A DNA stretch of 53,933 nt from positions 1 through 53,933 of the IMG/VR virus record IMGVR_UViG_3300047325_000011; one strand, 5' to 3'. Below, in pieces: positions 38,001 to 46,625 of the stretch (positions are counted from its first letter, which is position 1; each line of letters begins with the position of its first letter). Position numbers and translations under genes: made by a program. The notes under the pieces are model-generated. The model ran no database searches. It had not been told where the DNA came from and was given only the letters and a program-made list of their open reading frames with translations. The DNA comes from a virus.

Positions 38001-39451
38001 TGTCTACACCAGCAAGCCAATTACCGTCCTGGCAGACAGCAACAGGCAGTGGCGCAGCGAATGGGATTACTGAGTCCCAGGCGGCGCAACTAGACCACTT
38101 CTACGGGACACTGCCTTCTGGGGTTACGCTAGACCCGTGGACCGGCCTCCCTACCACGATAACCAGCACCCCGCAGCAAATCTCTACCGGAGAGTCTGGT
38201 CAGCAGGTTCAGTACACGCCGCAGCAGATACAGCAACTGGCGCAGTACTTCACTCCTGGCGCTTTGTCAGCCGGTGAAACTGCGCAGCAAGAGGCCCCAA
38301 CCTCTTACCAGATCGACAACGGGCGCGGCGGCAGGCTAAGCGGCAACAGTGGCCCAAATGCGCAGTACGGTGTCAGTCAGACGCAGCGGACAGCCGAGGA
38401 CAACATGGCGAACTTCGGCGTCAACAGCACCGACCCGAATGCGCCGGAAGAGATTGAAAATTCCGAAGGCAGCGGATGGGATAAGTTCCTGAATACTGCG
38501 GTTCCTATTGGGACCGCCGCGCTCCTGACAGCGGGCTTCGCTGGTCCCGCGATTGCCGCAGCAGGCGCCGCTGCGGGGGGTGGAGCAACCGGGGCAGCGG
38601 TTGGGGGCGCCCTTACTGGAGCAACCACAGCCGTTGCGCACGACGCACTTACCGGGGCACCGATTACTGCCAAGGGTGTTCTCACCTCTGCGGCTACCGG
38701 CGCACTCGGCGGCGGTTTGGTGAATAGTCTGGGCGGTGCCGTAAACGGCGCCACGGGCATCGGCGCGACCGCATCCGACGCACTCGCCGGGGCCGGAATC
38801 GGTGCAGCCAGGAGCGCACTGACTGGTGGCAACATTCTTTCCGGCGCGGTCTCTGGTGGCCTGGGCGGGGCGATCCAGGGGTCAGGCATAGCATCCACTG
38901 CGACGAATGCGCTCAGCAGCGAGGGGCTACCCAGCCCGCTTGCTTCTGCGATCACGAACGGGGTCATCGGGGCAGGTACGGGGGCGCTGGGGAGCGCACT
39001 CAGCGGAGGGAACGCAGCCACCGGGGCAGAGGTGGGGGCTGGCAGCGGGGCCGTGACTGGGGCAGCCAACGCGAGCGGCCTGGGGGCACTCGGGTCGGCT
39101 GGTGGTATAATTGCTGGTGGGCTACTGAGCAAGTACCTGGGCAGCGGCTCTTCCGCTGCCGCCCCCACTACTTCCGCAGCAGCGCCCGCTACAGCCACTG
39201 CGCCAGCCAAGTCCGGGGCTACGGTAGTGCAGCCGACCGCGTCAAGCTCTGGCGCAAACACTGCGCAGCCCACTGTAGTCTCACCCCAGCCGACCCCCAC
39301 CACCGGGACGGCACCAGCAAACATCGGATCCTACGCGGGCCTTGGGTACCAGCCCATGCAGCAAGTCAACGCCGGGATCACCAACTACAACACATACGGA
39401 CAAGGCCCTGAGGCGAGCTTTTTCGCTCCAGTCCAGCAAACCGGAACATAA
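38000..39451 (+). CDS. Ejection/internal virion protein with Gly/Ala-rich hydrophobic core
   Basis: 490 residues from ATG 38000. Polar N-terminal part, then residues 165-400 are Gly/Ala-rich, with helical hairpin-like segments (TAALLTAGFAGPAIAAAGAA). This resembles membrane-inserting ejection proteins that line the DNA path. The C-terminus has Pro/Thr linkers and ends in the motif NYNTYGQGPEASFF, shared with the next protein. No enzymatic domain is visible. Confidence 0.6.
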   Translation: MSTPASQLPSWQTATGSGAANGITESQAAQLDHFYGTLPSGVTLDPWTGLPTTITSTPQQISTGESGQQVQYTPQQIQQLAQYFTPGALSAGETAQQEAPTSYQIDNGRGGRLSGNSGPNAQYGVSQTQRTAEDNMANFGVNSTDPNAPEEIENSEGSGWDKFLNTAVPIGTAALLTAGFAGPAIAAAGAAAGGGATGAAVGGALTGATTAVAHDALTGAPITAKGVLTSAATGALGGGLVNSLGGAVNGATGIGATASDALAGAGIGAARSALTGGNILSGAVSGGLGGAIQGSGIASTATNALSSEGLPSPLASAITNGVIGAGTGALGSALSGGNAATGAEVGAGSGAVTGAANASGLGALGSAGGIIAGGLLSKYLGSGSSAAAPTTSAAAPATATAPAKSGATVVQPTASSSGANTAQPTVVSPQPTPTTGTAPANIGSYAGLGYQPMQQVNAGITNYNTYGQGPEASFFAPVQQTGT

Positions 39452-41311
39452 ATGAAAAAAACAAAGTCCAAGCTGCGCGAAGTATACGAGTCGAAGCCGT
39501 TCCACGAGCGCGAGCGGTTCGATGACGGTGGCAGCGCAACCACTGGATCTAGCGACCAGAGTCTGATCAACCTCATTACTAATCCAGACACGAGTTACCT
39601 ACCGGATTCTCCTAACAGTTACGCCCCGGTGCCATTGCAAAGTGGCAGCACGCTGTCCGCAGATGACCAGGCGGCACTGAATGCGTACGGTGCGAGCGGC
39701 CCAGGTGCCCCGACCGACGTAGGCCCAGGCCCGCAGATCAACAACGGCACGATGGACGTGGATCCTGGGTCGGTACCTACCGTGAACAGCGGCACAGGAT
39801 CCAGCTCCGGCGGCTCAAGCGTCAGCAGCCAGACCGCAGGCGCACTCGGCAAGCTCCTTGGGCTGAGCGGTAGCAGCAACTCCACCGGTATGCAGGCATT
39901 GCAGGCCCTGATCGGCCTAGCCGGGGTGGGCGCGAACTACGCCAACAACAAGGCCAACACGCCTACCTTCGCACCCCCGGCCCTATTCGGCGGTCAGGCA
40001 GGGACGACCGGCGCCAACGGCTCCAGCGGAGGCTACGGACCCCCTGGCGGCTACAACTTTCAGAACTACAAGGGCGCGACCGCAAGCACGCCCGGACTGG
40101 GGTACGCACCGAGGACCGCCGTGACCCCCAACATCCCGAACTACTACACCTACGGGCAGGGTCCGCAGGCAAGTTTCTTCACCGGATCGGCTCCAGCCGC
40201 CCCCGCAGCCCCTAGTGCCCCGGCTGCGCCTCAGTCCAGCACTGGCGGCAACCCTTCAGGTCCGACGACCATGAAGCGCGGCGGCTTGATGCGCAAGTAC
40301 GCAGTCGGCGGCAGGGCGCGGCACTTCATTGGCGGCACACCCGCACCTGTGTCCGCACCAAACGCAGCACCCATTATTGGCACCCCAACGGGTGTAGGTA
40401 GCAGCGGCTTGCTGGCTGGCCTGGGCGCAATGGGCGGCACCGCACCTCCCGCATTGGGTGGGGCGGGGACTGGCGCGTTGTTGCAGGGAGTGCAAGGCCC
40501 AGCATTCACTACGGCTCAGCAGCAGTTCTTGGCGGGCAATGGTCCTGGGGCAATGAATCCCGCAAACAATCCTTTCTCAGCCAATAGCGGTGCGCCTTCT
40601 GGAGTTGGGGCACTTTCTCCGCAAGTCGGGGCGCAACTGCAACCCAAGCCTCCCGCAATGAGCAACGCGCTCCCGATTCCGGGTGTCGCAGGCCAGAACG
40701 GGCAAAGCATCGCTGGTGGCCTACTGTCTCAGCTTAACCGTCCACAGCCGTCCTCTGGCCTGACTGCGCATCAGCCCACTGCCTCACCGCAGCCGGTTAC
40801 GAACGCGCCAGCCCTGCAGCGCGGCCCAGTGCAGAGACCATTGGTTGGTATGCAGCGCCCTATGATGCGCGCCAGCGGCGGCAGCACCGTGGACGCCCCA
40901 GGCAACGGACCAATGGCCAGCTCGCACGTCATCCAGGAATCAGGCGTATCCCCGCTGTCGCAGATGTACCAGTCCCGTCGGCAGTGGCAGGGTCCGAGTT
41001 CCCAGAACATCGGCATGCCGCAAGCTCAAGGGCACGCATCCGGTGGCAGAGAGGGACCGCTTTCCCAGGTCAGCAGGCACGTCGTCGGCCCCGGTGACGG
41101 TACCTCGGACGACATCCCGGCCAGACTGGCAAACGGCGAGTACGTCATGGACGCGCAGACGGTCTCGATGCTGGGCAACGGCTCGAACGACGCTGGCGCC
41201 AAGAAATTGGATGCCTGGAGACAGAACATCAGGAAGCAGAAAGGGAAGGCTCTCGCGAAGGGCGAGATGGCGCCAGACGCGCACAAGAACCTGAACAGGT
41301 ACATGAAGTAA
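39452..41311 (+). CDS. Internal virion protein with conserved GPGDG...GEYVMDA C-terminus
   Basis: 619 residues from ATG 39452. Low-complexity Gly/Pro/Ser-rich body. Contains NYYTYGQGPQASFF near residue 230 (also in the upstream protein) and GG motifs (KYAVGGRARH, RASGGSTV, HASGGREG). The last 75 residues (VVGPGDGTSDDIPARLANGE, then VSMLGNGSNDAGAKKLDAWR) are a conserved C-terminal module of phage internal virion proteins. No enzymatic motif. TAATG overlap with the next gene. Confidence 0.65.
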   Translation: MKKTKSKLREVYESKPFHERERFDDGGSATTGSSDQSLINLITNPDTSYLPDSPNSYAPVPLQSGSTLSADDQAALNAYGASGPGAPTDVGPGPQINNGTMDVDPGSVPTVNSGTGSSSGGSSVSSQTAGALGKLLGLSGSSNSTGMQALQALIGLAGVGANYANNKANTPTFAPPALFGGQAGTTGANGSSGGYGPPGGYNFQNYKGATASTPGLGYAPRTAVTPNIPNYYTYGQGPQASFFTGSAPAAPAAPSAPAAPQSSTGGNPSGPTTMKRGGLMRKYAVGGRARHFIGGTPAPVSAPNAAPIIGTPTGVGSSGLLAGLGAMGGTAPPALGGAGTGALLQGVQGPAFTTAQQQFLAGNGPGAMNPANNPFSANSGAPSGVGALSPQVGAQLQPKPPAMSNALPIPGVAGQNGQSIAGGLLSQLNRPQPSSGLTAHQPTASPQPVTNAPALQRGPVQRPLVGMQRPMMRASGGSTVDAPGNGPMASSHVIQESGVSPLSQMYQSRRQWQGPSSQNIGMPQAQGHASGGREGPLSQVSRHVVGPGDGTSDDIPARLANGEYVMDAQTVSMLGNGSNDAGAKKLDAWRQNIRKQKGKALAKGEMAPDAHKNLNRYMK

Positions 41312-42291
41312 TGTCGAGCACACTCAACTCCCTGCTGCAGAACAACAGCCCCAGCACTGGCAGCAACTACAGCCAGAGCAGCACCCAGCTGCCTTCTTGG
41401 TACACGGACTACACGCAGCAGATCCTCAACTCCGCAGCCCAGTTCGCCGCGCAGCCGTACCAGACGTACCAGGGTCCGCGCATTGCGCAGCAGAGTGATC
41501 TTACCAACGACGCCTACAGTGCCGCGTCGCCGCTCTCCAGCACCGCCACGGGGAACACGCAGGCCGCGTCGAACCTGGTAGCCGCCGGAGCAAACCAGGC
41601 CAACAGCCCTCTGCAGCAGGCGCAGCCGTACCTGAACGCTGGCACGACCCCGACGTACGACACCGTCAACAGCTACATGAACCCGTACATGAGCAGCGTC
41701 CTGGGTGGTATATCGAACGCCGCGAACACAAATTTCCAGAACTACACGATGCCCGCGCTGCAGAGTTCCATCATCGGCGGCGGGAACATCACCGGCTCAT
41801 CGACCGAGGGCACGAACCTCGCGGAGAACGCTGAGCAGCAGAACAACCAGAACATCATCAACGCACAGTCGAGCGCGCTCCAGGGCGGATACAGCAGCGC
41901 ACTCAACGCAGCCCAGGCCGGTGCCCAGAACAGCCTGACCGCTGGCAGCACCGCCGGATCTCTGGCGAACGCCGGGACGCAGAACCTGATCAACGCAGGG
42001 TCCACGCTCTCGAACGTCGGCACCCAGGGCACGAACAACAACATCAACGCGATCAATGCACAGAACACGCTCGGGCTGCAGAACCAGGGCTACAACCAGT
42101 CCAACCTGAACCTCGCTTACCAGGACTACCTAAACCAGCTCAACTACCCGATGACGCAAGCCTCGGAGATGCAGAGCGCGCTCAATGGAATCCAGGTGCC
42201 ATCGGCGACGGTCAACTACAACTACGGCTCGAATCTGGCTGGTGGGAGCAACGGCTCGCCGCTGTCGCAGCTGCTCACACTCTTGGGCTAA
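41311..42291 (+). CDS. Ejection/internal virion protein, Asn/Gln-rich
   Basis: 326 residues from ATG 41311. LPSWYTDYTQQILNSAAQFA (27-46), then PYQTYQGPRIA (49-59), is a conserved start seen in podovirus internal proteins. The rest is Asn/Gln/Ala/Ser-rich with helical repeats (SSALNAAQAGAQNSLTAGST). It should be packaged in the head and released with the DNA. Function inferred from motif and neighbours. Confidence 0.65.
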   Translation: MSSTLNSLLQNNSPSTGSNYSQSSTQLPSWYTDYTQQILNSAAQFAAQPYQTYQGPRIAQQSDLTNDAYSAASPLSSTATGNTQAASNLVAAGANQANSPLQQAQPYLNAGTTPTYDTVNSYMNPYMSSVLGGISNAANTNFQNYTMPALQSSIIGGGNITGSSTEGTNLAENAEQQNNQNIINAQSSALQGGYSSALNAAQAGAQNSLTAGSTAGSLANAGTQNLINAGSTLSNVGTQGTNNNINAINAQNTLGLQNQGYNQSNLNLAYQDYLNQLNYPMTQASEMQSALNGIQVPSATVNYNYGSNLAGGSNGSPLSQLLTLLG

Positions 42292-42294
42292 CAC

Positions 42295-43974
42295 ATGCCG
42301 CAATTCTCAGAAGTTCCTGACGGGAACAATGCTCTCCAGGACGACCCAAGCCCGTTGCAGGCGGCGACTGACCCGTCTACCGGCTCTGGCTACGTTTCTC
42401 CGCACGCAGAGAATCACGAGCGTTACCTGAACGCTACCTCGGAGATGGATAGACTGCAGAAGCAGTACTCCGATCTCTCGGGGCAGAACGCTGACGCCTA
42501 CGCCGCGCAGAAGAAGGCCCTCCAGGACGCCACGGAGCGCCTGAATGCGATGAACTTCGGCCCAAGCGCGCAGGAGCAGCACTACCGTAACCTGGCGGCT
42601 TTCACAGACGGCTCTCACGGCGGCTACGGATTCAACCCCGCCGAGGTGAACCAGACCAAGGCCGACATCCTCAAGGAGCAGCGCGAGGCTGAGATGCAAA
42701 AGCAGCAGCTCCTGTCGAACTACGCGATGCAGATCCCGCAGGCGACGATTGCGGCGAACAAGGAGACGATGAACCAGAACCTTGGACAGCAGCGCGTCCT
42801 TGGTAGCCAGATCAACAACTCTGCAAATTCACAGTTCAAGCGCAATGGCAACGACCCCTGGTACGTGGCCAGAGACAACCAAGGAAACCCATTCATCCCG
42901 AAGCAGAACCTGGACGCCCTGGATCAAGTGGAGCTGTCGCACTTGTACGGGCGCTTCACGCTCGTCCCGAATCCAGACGGCAGCAAGCGCATCGTCCCCG
43001 GCGCATCCATCGCAGCCGGTGCCCCGCAAAATGGGTCCGCTCAACCCCAAACTGGGAATTCGCCCAAGATTCCTGGCCCGTCGGCTCCAGGTACCGGCGC
43101 ACCGCGTTCCCCTGCCCCGCAGACGGAACTCAGCCCGCAGTTCCTGTCCGGGCTGTTCCAGCCGTCCAATGTCCTCAGCCCGCGCTACGGTGCCCTGACG
43201 CAGGACACCAAGCCCGTGTACGTGCAGACGGCTCAGCAGGCGTTCGATCCGCAGGAGTTCCAGAACTACAAGTTCACCCCGGACTGGCTGACTAACAACA
43301 AGGACGCCATGAAGAAAGACCTGGAGCAAAAGAACAAGGAAATGTCTTCCACCCTGAGCGGCGCCAATAACACCATAAGCAACTACGGTCGCGCCCTGCA
43401 GGCTATCGACGGTCTACAGAACGACCCGAAGCTGATGACCGGACCATTCGGTGAGAAGAAGGCTGCCCTGGAGAACTTCCTGCGAGGTGCTGTGGGTGAC
43501 GACCTCACGGCGACGATCCTGAACGACCCGCAGCTGAAGGCCCTCGAAGCGAAGCAGGACAGCGACAAGTACTTCCGTCAGGCCGCAACCGCAGGCCTGC
43601 AGGCTGTCTACCATGGTAGAATTACGAACCAGGAGCTGAGCACGCAGCTCGCCAGCCTCCCATCCAGCAACCTGATGCCCGCGGTGGCGAGGATGCTGTC
43701 GAAGGCGCAGACCGACATCGCTCAGGACAACATCAACAAGGCCAAACTCTGGCCGGTCTACGTACAGAAGGGCGGCAACCCTAGCCTGTACGACGCCTGG
43801 TACGAGACGCACTTCAGCCCCTTCAGCACCGACAGCGTACTGACGAAGAACCTGCAAGCCGCGAAGTCTGGTGCTCAGCAAGCACCGCAGAATCCTCTGG
43901 TGCAGTACTACACCGCACTGGCTCAGTGGAGGGCGAACGGTCAGAAGGGACCGGAGCCGCAGAAACCGCAATGA
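42295..43974 (+). CDS. Ejection/internal virion protein, largely helical
   Basis: 559 residues from ATG 42295. Helical N-terminal region (MDRLQKQYSDLSGQNADAYA, then EQREAEMQKQQLLSNYAMQ), a Pro/Ser-rich hinge near 250-290, then a second helical domain (NKDAMKKDLEQKNKEMSSTL ... DIAQDNINKAKLWPVYVQ). No enzymatic motif. It resembles internal core proteins of podoviruses by layout. ATGA overlap with the next gene. Confidence 0.6.
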   Translation: MPQFSEVPDGNNALQDDPSPLQAATDPSTGSGYVSPHAENHERYLNATSEMDRLQKQYSDLSGQNADAYAAQKKALQDATERLNAMNFGPSAQEQHYRNLAAFTDGSHGGYGFNPAEVNQTKADILKEQREAEMQKQQLLSNYAMQIPQATIAANKETMNQNLGQQRVLGSQINNSANSQFKRNGNDPWYVARDNQGNPFIPKQNLDALDQVELSHLYGRFTLVPNPDGSKRIVPGASIAAGAPQNGSAQPQTGNSPKIPGPSAPGTGAPRSPAPQTELSPQFLSGLFQPSNVLSPRYGALTQDTKPVYVQTAQQAFDPQEFQNYKFTPDWLTNNKDAMKKDLEQKNKEMSSTLSGANNTISNYGRALQAIDGLQNDPKLMTGPFGEKKAALENFLRGAVGDDLTATILNDPQLKALEAKQDSDKYFRQAATAGLQAVYHGRITNQELSTQLASLPSSNLMPAVARMLSKAQTDIAQDNINKAKLWPVYVQKGGNPSLYDAWYETHFSPFSTDSVLTKNLQAAKSGAQQAPQNPLVQYYTALAQWRANGQKGPEPQKPQ

Positions 43975-46055
43975 CGCCGCAAGACCTTCAAGCCGCCCTG
44001 GTCGAAGCGCACAACGCTGGCGACGAAGACACCGCGATGAAGATCGCGCAGATGATCACCGCTGGCTCTGCCCCAAGACAGGTGCATAACTTCGACTCTA
44101 CTCCGAACGGCCTGGTTCCTACGGGATCACCAGCGGCACGTGCCGCGATGTCTCCGATTAGTGGCATGAACGCTTTGCAGCAGTTTCTCGCTGGCGCAGG
44201 CCAGAGCGTCGTCCAAACTGGTCGAGGACTCAAGCAACTCGGCGACATGGCTGCTGATGCCGTCTCTCCCCGCAGCCAAACTCTCTCAGGACAGGTGGAT
44301 GGACAGACCCGTCTCCAACAAGACCAAGACAGCGAGACTGATTCTCGAAAACTTGACGCACCCCTCAACAGCTCTGGCTGGGGGATTGCCGGGAATGTCG
44401 CTGGCAACATTGCTCAGTTCGCTGTCCCCGGCAGGATCCTGGGCGCCGCTGGCCAGCTCGCTCGTGGCAGTCAAGCAGCAAACCTCATCAACAGAGGCTC
44501 GCAGCTTGTCAAGGCAAGCCCCTGGACGGCAGCCGCAGCGACTGGTGCAACCATGGGCGCAATCGCCCCCACCGCAGGGGACGGCCAGCGCTGGGTCAAT
44601 ACCCTGGCTGGCGCTGCTGGTGGAGTTGGGGGTCAGGCTCTTGGAATGGGCGTCAATGCTGCTCTTAGGACCGGCGTCGGCGCACTTGAGTACGGTGCGC
44701 AGCAGGCCGCAAACATCGCTAAGAAGTACGGGATACCGCTCAGCCTGCCCGACCTTACCAACTCCCGGTTCGTCAAGTACTTTGACAGTGCCACCGCAGA
44801 GGCTCCTGGGTCGGGGGCAGAGCAGCGTCACGCAGAGAGTCGTCGGGCGTTTAACGACGCGCTAGGGCGGTCCACCGGGATACCTACCGACGGTGGCCCG
44901 ATTGACATGAGCAACTGGACAACCGGCAGGCGAGTCGTCGGATCCATGATCGGCGACATGGCGGACAACACGCAGGGTCTGTTGACTCCGCAAAACTTCG
45001 CCGACATTCAGAAGGTTCTCACTGACGCCCAGACCAAGGGCAGCGCCGACACGGAGCGGGCCGTCAGCGGCTACGTGAGTGACATGTTCCGCCACATGGA
45101 GCCGGTACCGGACCCTCTCCCTGGCGGACCCATCGCATCCATACCTGGAGACGCCTGGCGCGAGATCCACACCGACCTTGGTGACCGTGTCGCCGCAGAG
45201 GGCAGCACCGACCTTGGGAATCGGCTTAGCAAGCTACACGGGATCCACATGGACGTGCTGGAGAACGGCATGTCGCCGGATGACGCGAACCTATTCCGTG
45301 ACCTGCGCGGCAGGTACGCCCGCATCATGACTCTGCAGCCTCTGGCTGAAAAGGCACCGCTCGGGGAGGGCATAGACCCGAAGCTGGTGCTGAACCGCGC
45401 CATCGCTGACGGCAACGCCTACGACAGCAACGGCAACATGTGGCCTCTTGGGGAGCTGGGGCAGCTGGCGAAAAAGACCATGACCGCCAAGGTGCCAAAC
45501 AGCGGCACCCCGATCCGCGCCATGATTCATGGTGCGATGATCGCCCCATTCGTTGGCGGCGAGGCTTACCACCAGGGCCAAGACAAAGAGCACTCCGCTG
45601 GCTTGGGCGCCGCCACCATTCCTACTGTGATGCTCTTAGAAGCGGCAGGCAACCGCGCACTTGGATCCAGGCTGCTTGCCAAGTACGCCGCCGCGCAGAT
45701 GCCCGAGGCTGCCGCTGCACCAATTCGCGCCGCCACCTCCGTGCTGCCACTAGCCGGGGCTGCCGCAGCTACTCAGCACCACCCAGAGGTCTCGGTGCAT
45801 TTCCCGGATGACCCTGATCAGCAGCCGCAAGGCCACGCCGATGGCGGACAGGTGCTGGATCACAACGGGAATCCGATCCATAAGTCCACCTTCTGGGATC
45901 TCGTAAAGCAGGGCTGGAGCGACCTCACTGGCGGGGACTCAACTCCCGCGCCGTCTCAGGCACCAATCGGTTCCGGCATCGCTCAGCAGGGCGCGCAGCT
46001 CATATCAGGCAGACAGCACCAGATCGACCAGGCCGTAACTGACGCTGGCGGTTGA
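43971..46055 (+). CDS. Ejection/internal virion protein with GD...A N-terminal motif
   Basis: 694 residues from ATG 43971, which overlaps the previous stop (ATGA). The N-terminus DLQAALVEAHNAGDEDTAMK...IAQMI (5-30) is a short helical motif that also opens the 47749 protein. Hydrophobic Gly/Ala-rich segments occur at about 125-215 and again at 520-600. The C-terminal part has GHADGGQVLDHNGNPI, one of the recurring GG motifs. Probably inserts in the host membrane during DNA entry. The next gene follows after a 46-base gap. Confidence 0.65.
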   Translation: MTPQDLQAALVEAHNAGDEDTAMKIAQMITAGSAPRQVHNFDSTPNGLVPTGSPAARAAMSPISGMNALQQFLAGAGQSVVQTGRGLKQLGDMAADAVSPRSQTLSGQVDGQTRLQQDQDSETDSRKLDAPLNSSGWGIAGNVAGNIAQFAVPGRILGAAGQLARGSQAANLINRGSQLVKASPWTAAAATGATMGAIAPTAGDGQRWVNTLAGAAGGVGGQALGMGVNAALRTGVGALEYGAQQAANIAKKYGIPLSLPDLTNSRFVKYFDSATAEAPGSGAEQRHAESRRAFNDALGRSTGIPTDGGPIDMSNWTTGRRVVGSMIGDMADNTQGLLTPQNFADIQKVLTDAQTKGSADTERAVSGYVSDMFRHMEPVPDPLPGGPIASIPGDAWREIHTDLGDRVAAEGSTDLGNRLSKLHGIHMDVLENGMSPDDANLFRDLRGRYARIMTLQPLAEKAPLGEGIDPKLVLNRAIADGNAYDSNGNMWPLGELGQLAKKTMTAKVPNSGTPIRAMIHGAMIAPFVGGEAYHQGQDKEHSAGLGAATIPTVMLLEAAGNRALGSRLLAKYAAAQMPEAAAAPIRAATSVLPLAGAAAATQHHPEVSVHFPDDPDQQPQGHADGGQVLDHNGNPIHKSTFWDLVKQGWSDLTGGDSTPAPSQAPIGSGIAQQGAQLISGRQHQIDQAVTDAGG

Positions 46056-46070
46056 ACTATTCTCGCAAAT

Positions 46071-46090
46071 CGTAGTCCTACTACGATAAT
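46071..46090 (+). promoter_or_regulatory. Inverted repeat and possible -10 ahead of the SPFH gene
   Basis: CGTAGT-CCT-ACTACG (46071-46085) is a perfect hairpin, overlapping GATAAT (46085-46090), which could be a -10 box. There is no convincing -35. It hints at separate regulation of the SPFH gene. Confidence 0.4.
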
Positions 46091-46101
46091 GGAGTACTCC
46101 T

Positions 46102-46617
46102 TTGTTTGACCGTTTAGTGGACCTTCTAATCGGGTGCATCGACCTGTTCAGGTTCTGGTGCGTGATACCGGAGTATGAACGAGGCGTGCTGCTCCGTCTA
46201 GGGAAATTTGTGCGCGAGTGCGAGCCTGGGTTTCACTGGGTGCTGCCGTTCTCGATAGACCACGTCATCGCTCAAGTAGTTGTTCCCAGCACGCACTCAC
46301 TGGGGCACGAGAGCGTGACCACCAAGGACGGAAAGGCGATCACATTCCACGCGGTCTGTACGTACTCCATCCGTGACATCCGCAAGGCGCTCCTCGAAGT
46401 CGAGGACGTCAACCACGCCGTCCGGGACGCATGCTCGGGCGAGATCGGCAGGGTGCTGCATGAAGCAACCTGGGAAGAGATCATCGGCGGCGAGATCATT
46501 GACAAGGCAACCGCAGCCTGCCGCAAGAGGGGCTTTAGATTTGGAATCGAAGTTACTTCCGTGCAATTCGCCAGCATGTCTCTTACCAAGAACCTGCGAA
46601 TTTTCGGCTCAACCTGA
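46102..46617 (+). CDS. SPFH/stomatin-prohibitin (band 7) domain protein
   Basis: 171 residues. TTG 46102 is used because GGAG lies seven bases upstream; GTG 46117 is the other option. Residues 4-22 (RLVDLLIGCIDLFRFWCVI) form a membrane hairpin. The band 7 signature follows: PEYERGVLLRLGKFVRECEP, then GFHWVLPF (43-50), VTTKDGKAITFHAV and the helical tail DVNHAVRDACSGEIG. Stomatin-type proteins scaffold membrane microdomains and control proteases. It is rare between ejection genes, short compared with HflK/C (about 300), and lacks the long C-terminal coiled coil. Confidence 0.8.
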   Translation: MFDRLVDLLIGCIDLFRFWCVIPEYERGVLLRLGKFVRECEPGFHWVLPFSIDHVIAQVVVPSTHSLGHESVTTKDGKAITFHAVCTYSIRDIRKALLEVEDVNHAVRDACSGEIGRVLHEATWEEIIGGEIIDKATAACRKRGFRFGIEVTSVQFASMSLTKNLRIFGST

Positions 46618-46625
46618 GGACACCC

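Noticed and set aside
38377-39324. 315-codon minus-strand Ala/Pro/Val-rich ORF
   Set aside because: It is the antisense of the Gly/Ala-rich ejection gene. Its composition follows from that repeat-like DNA.
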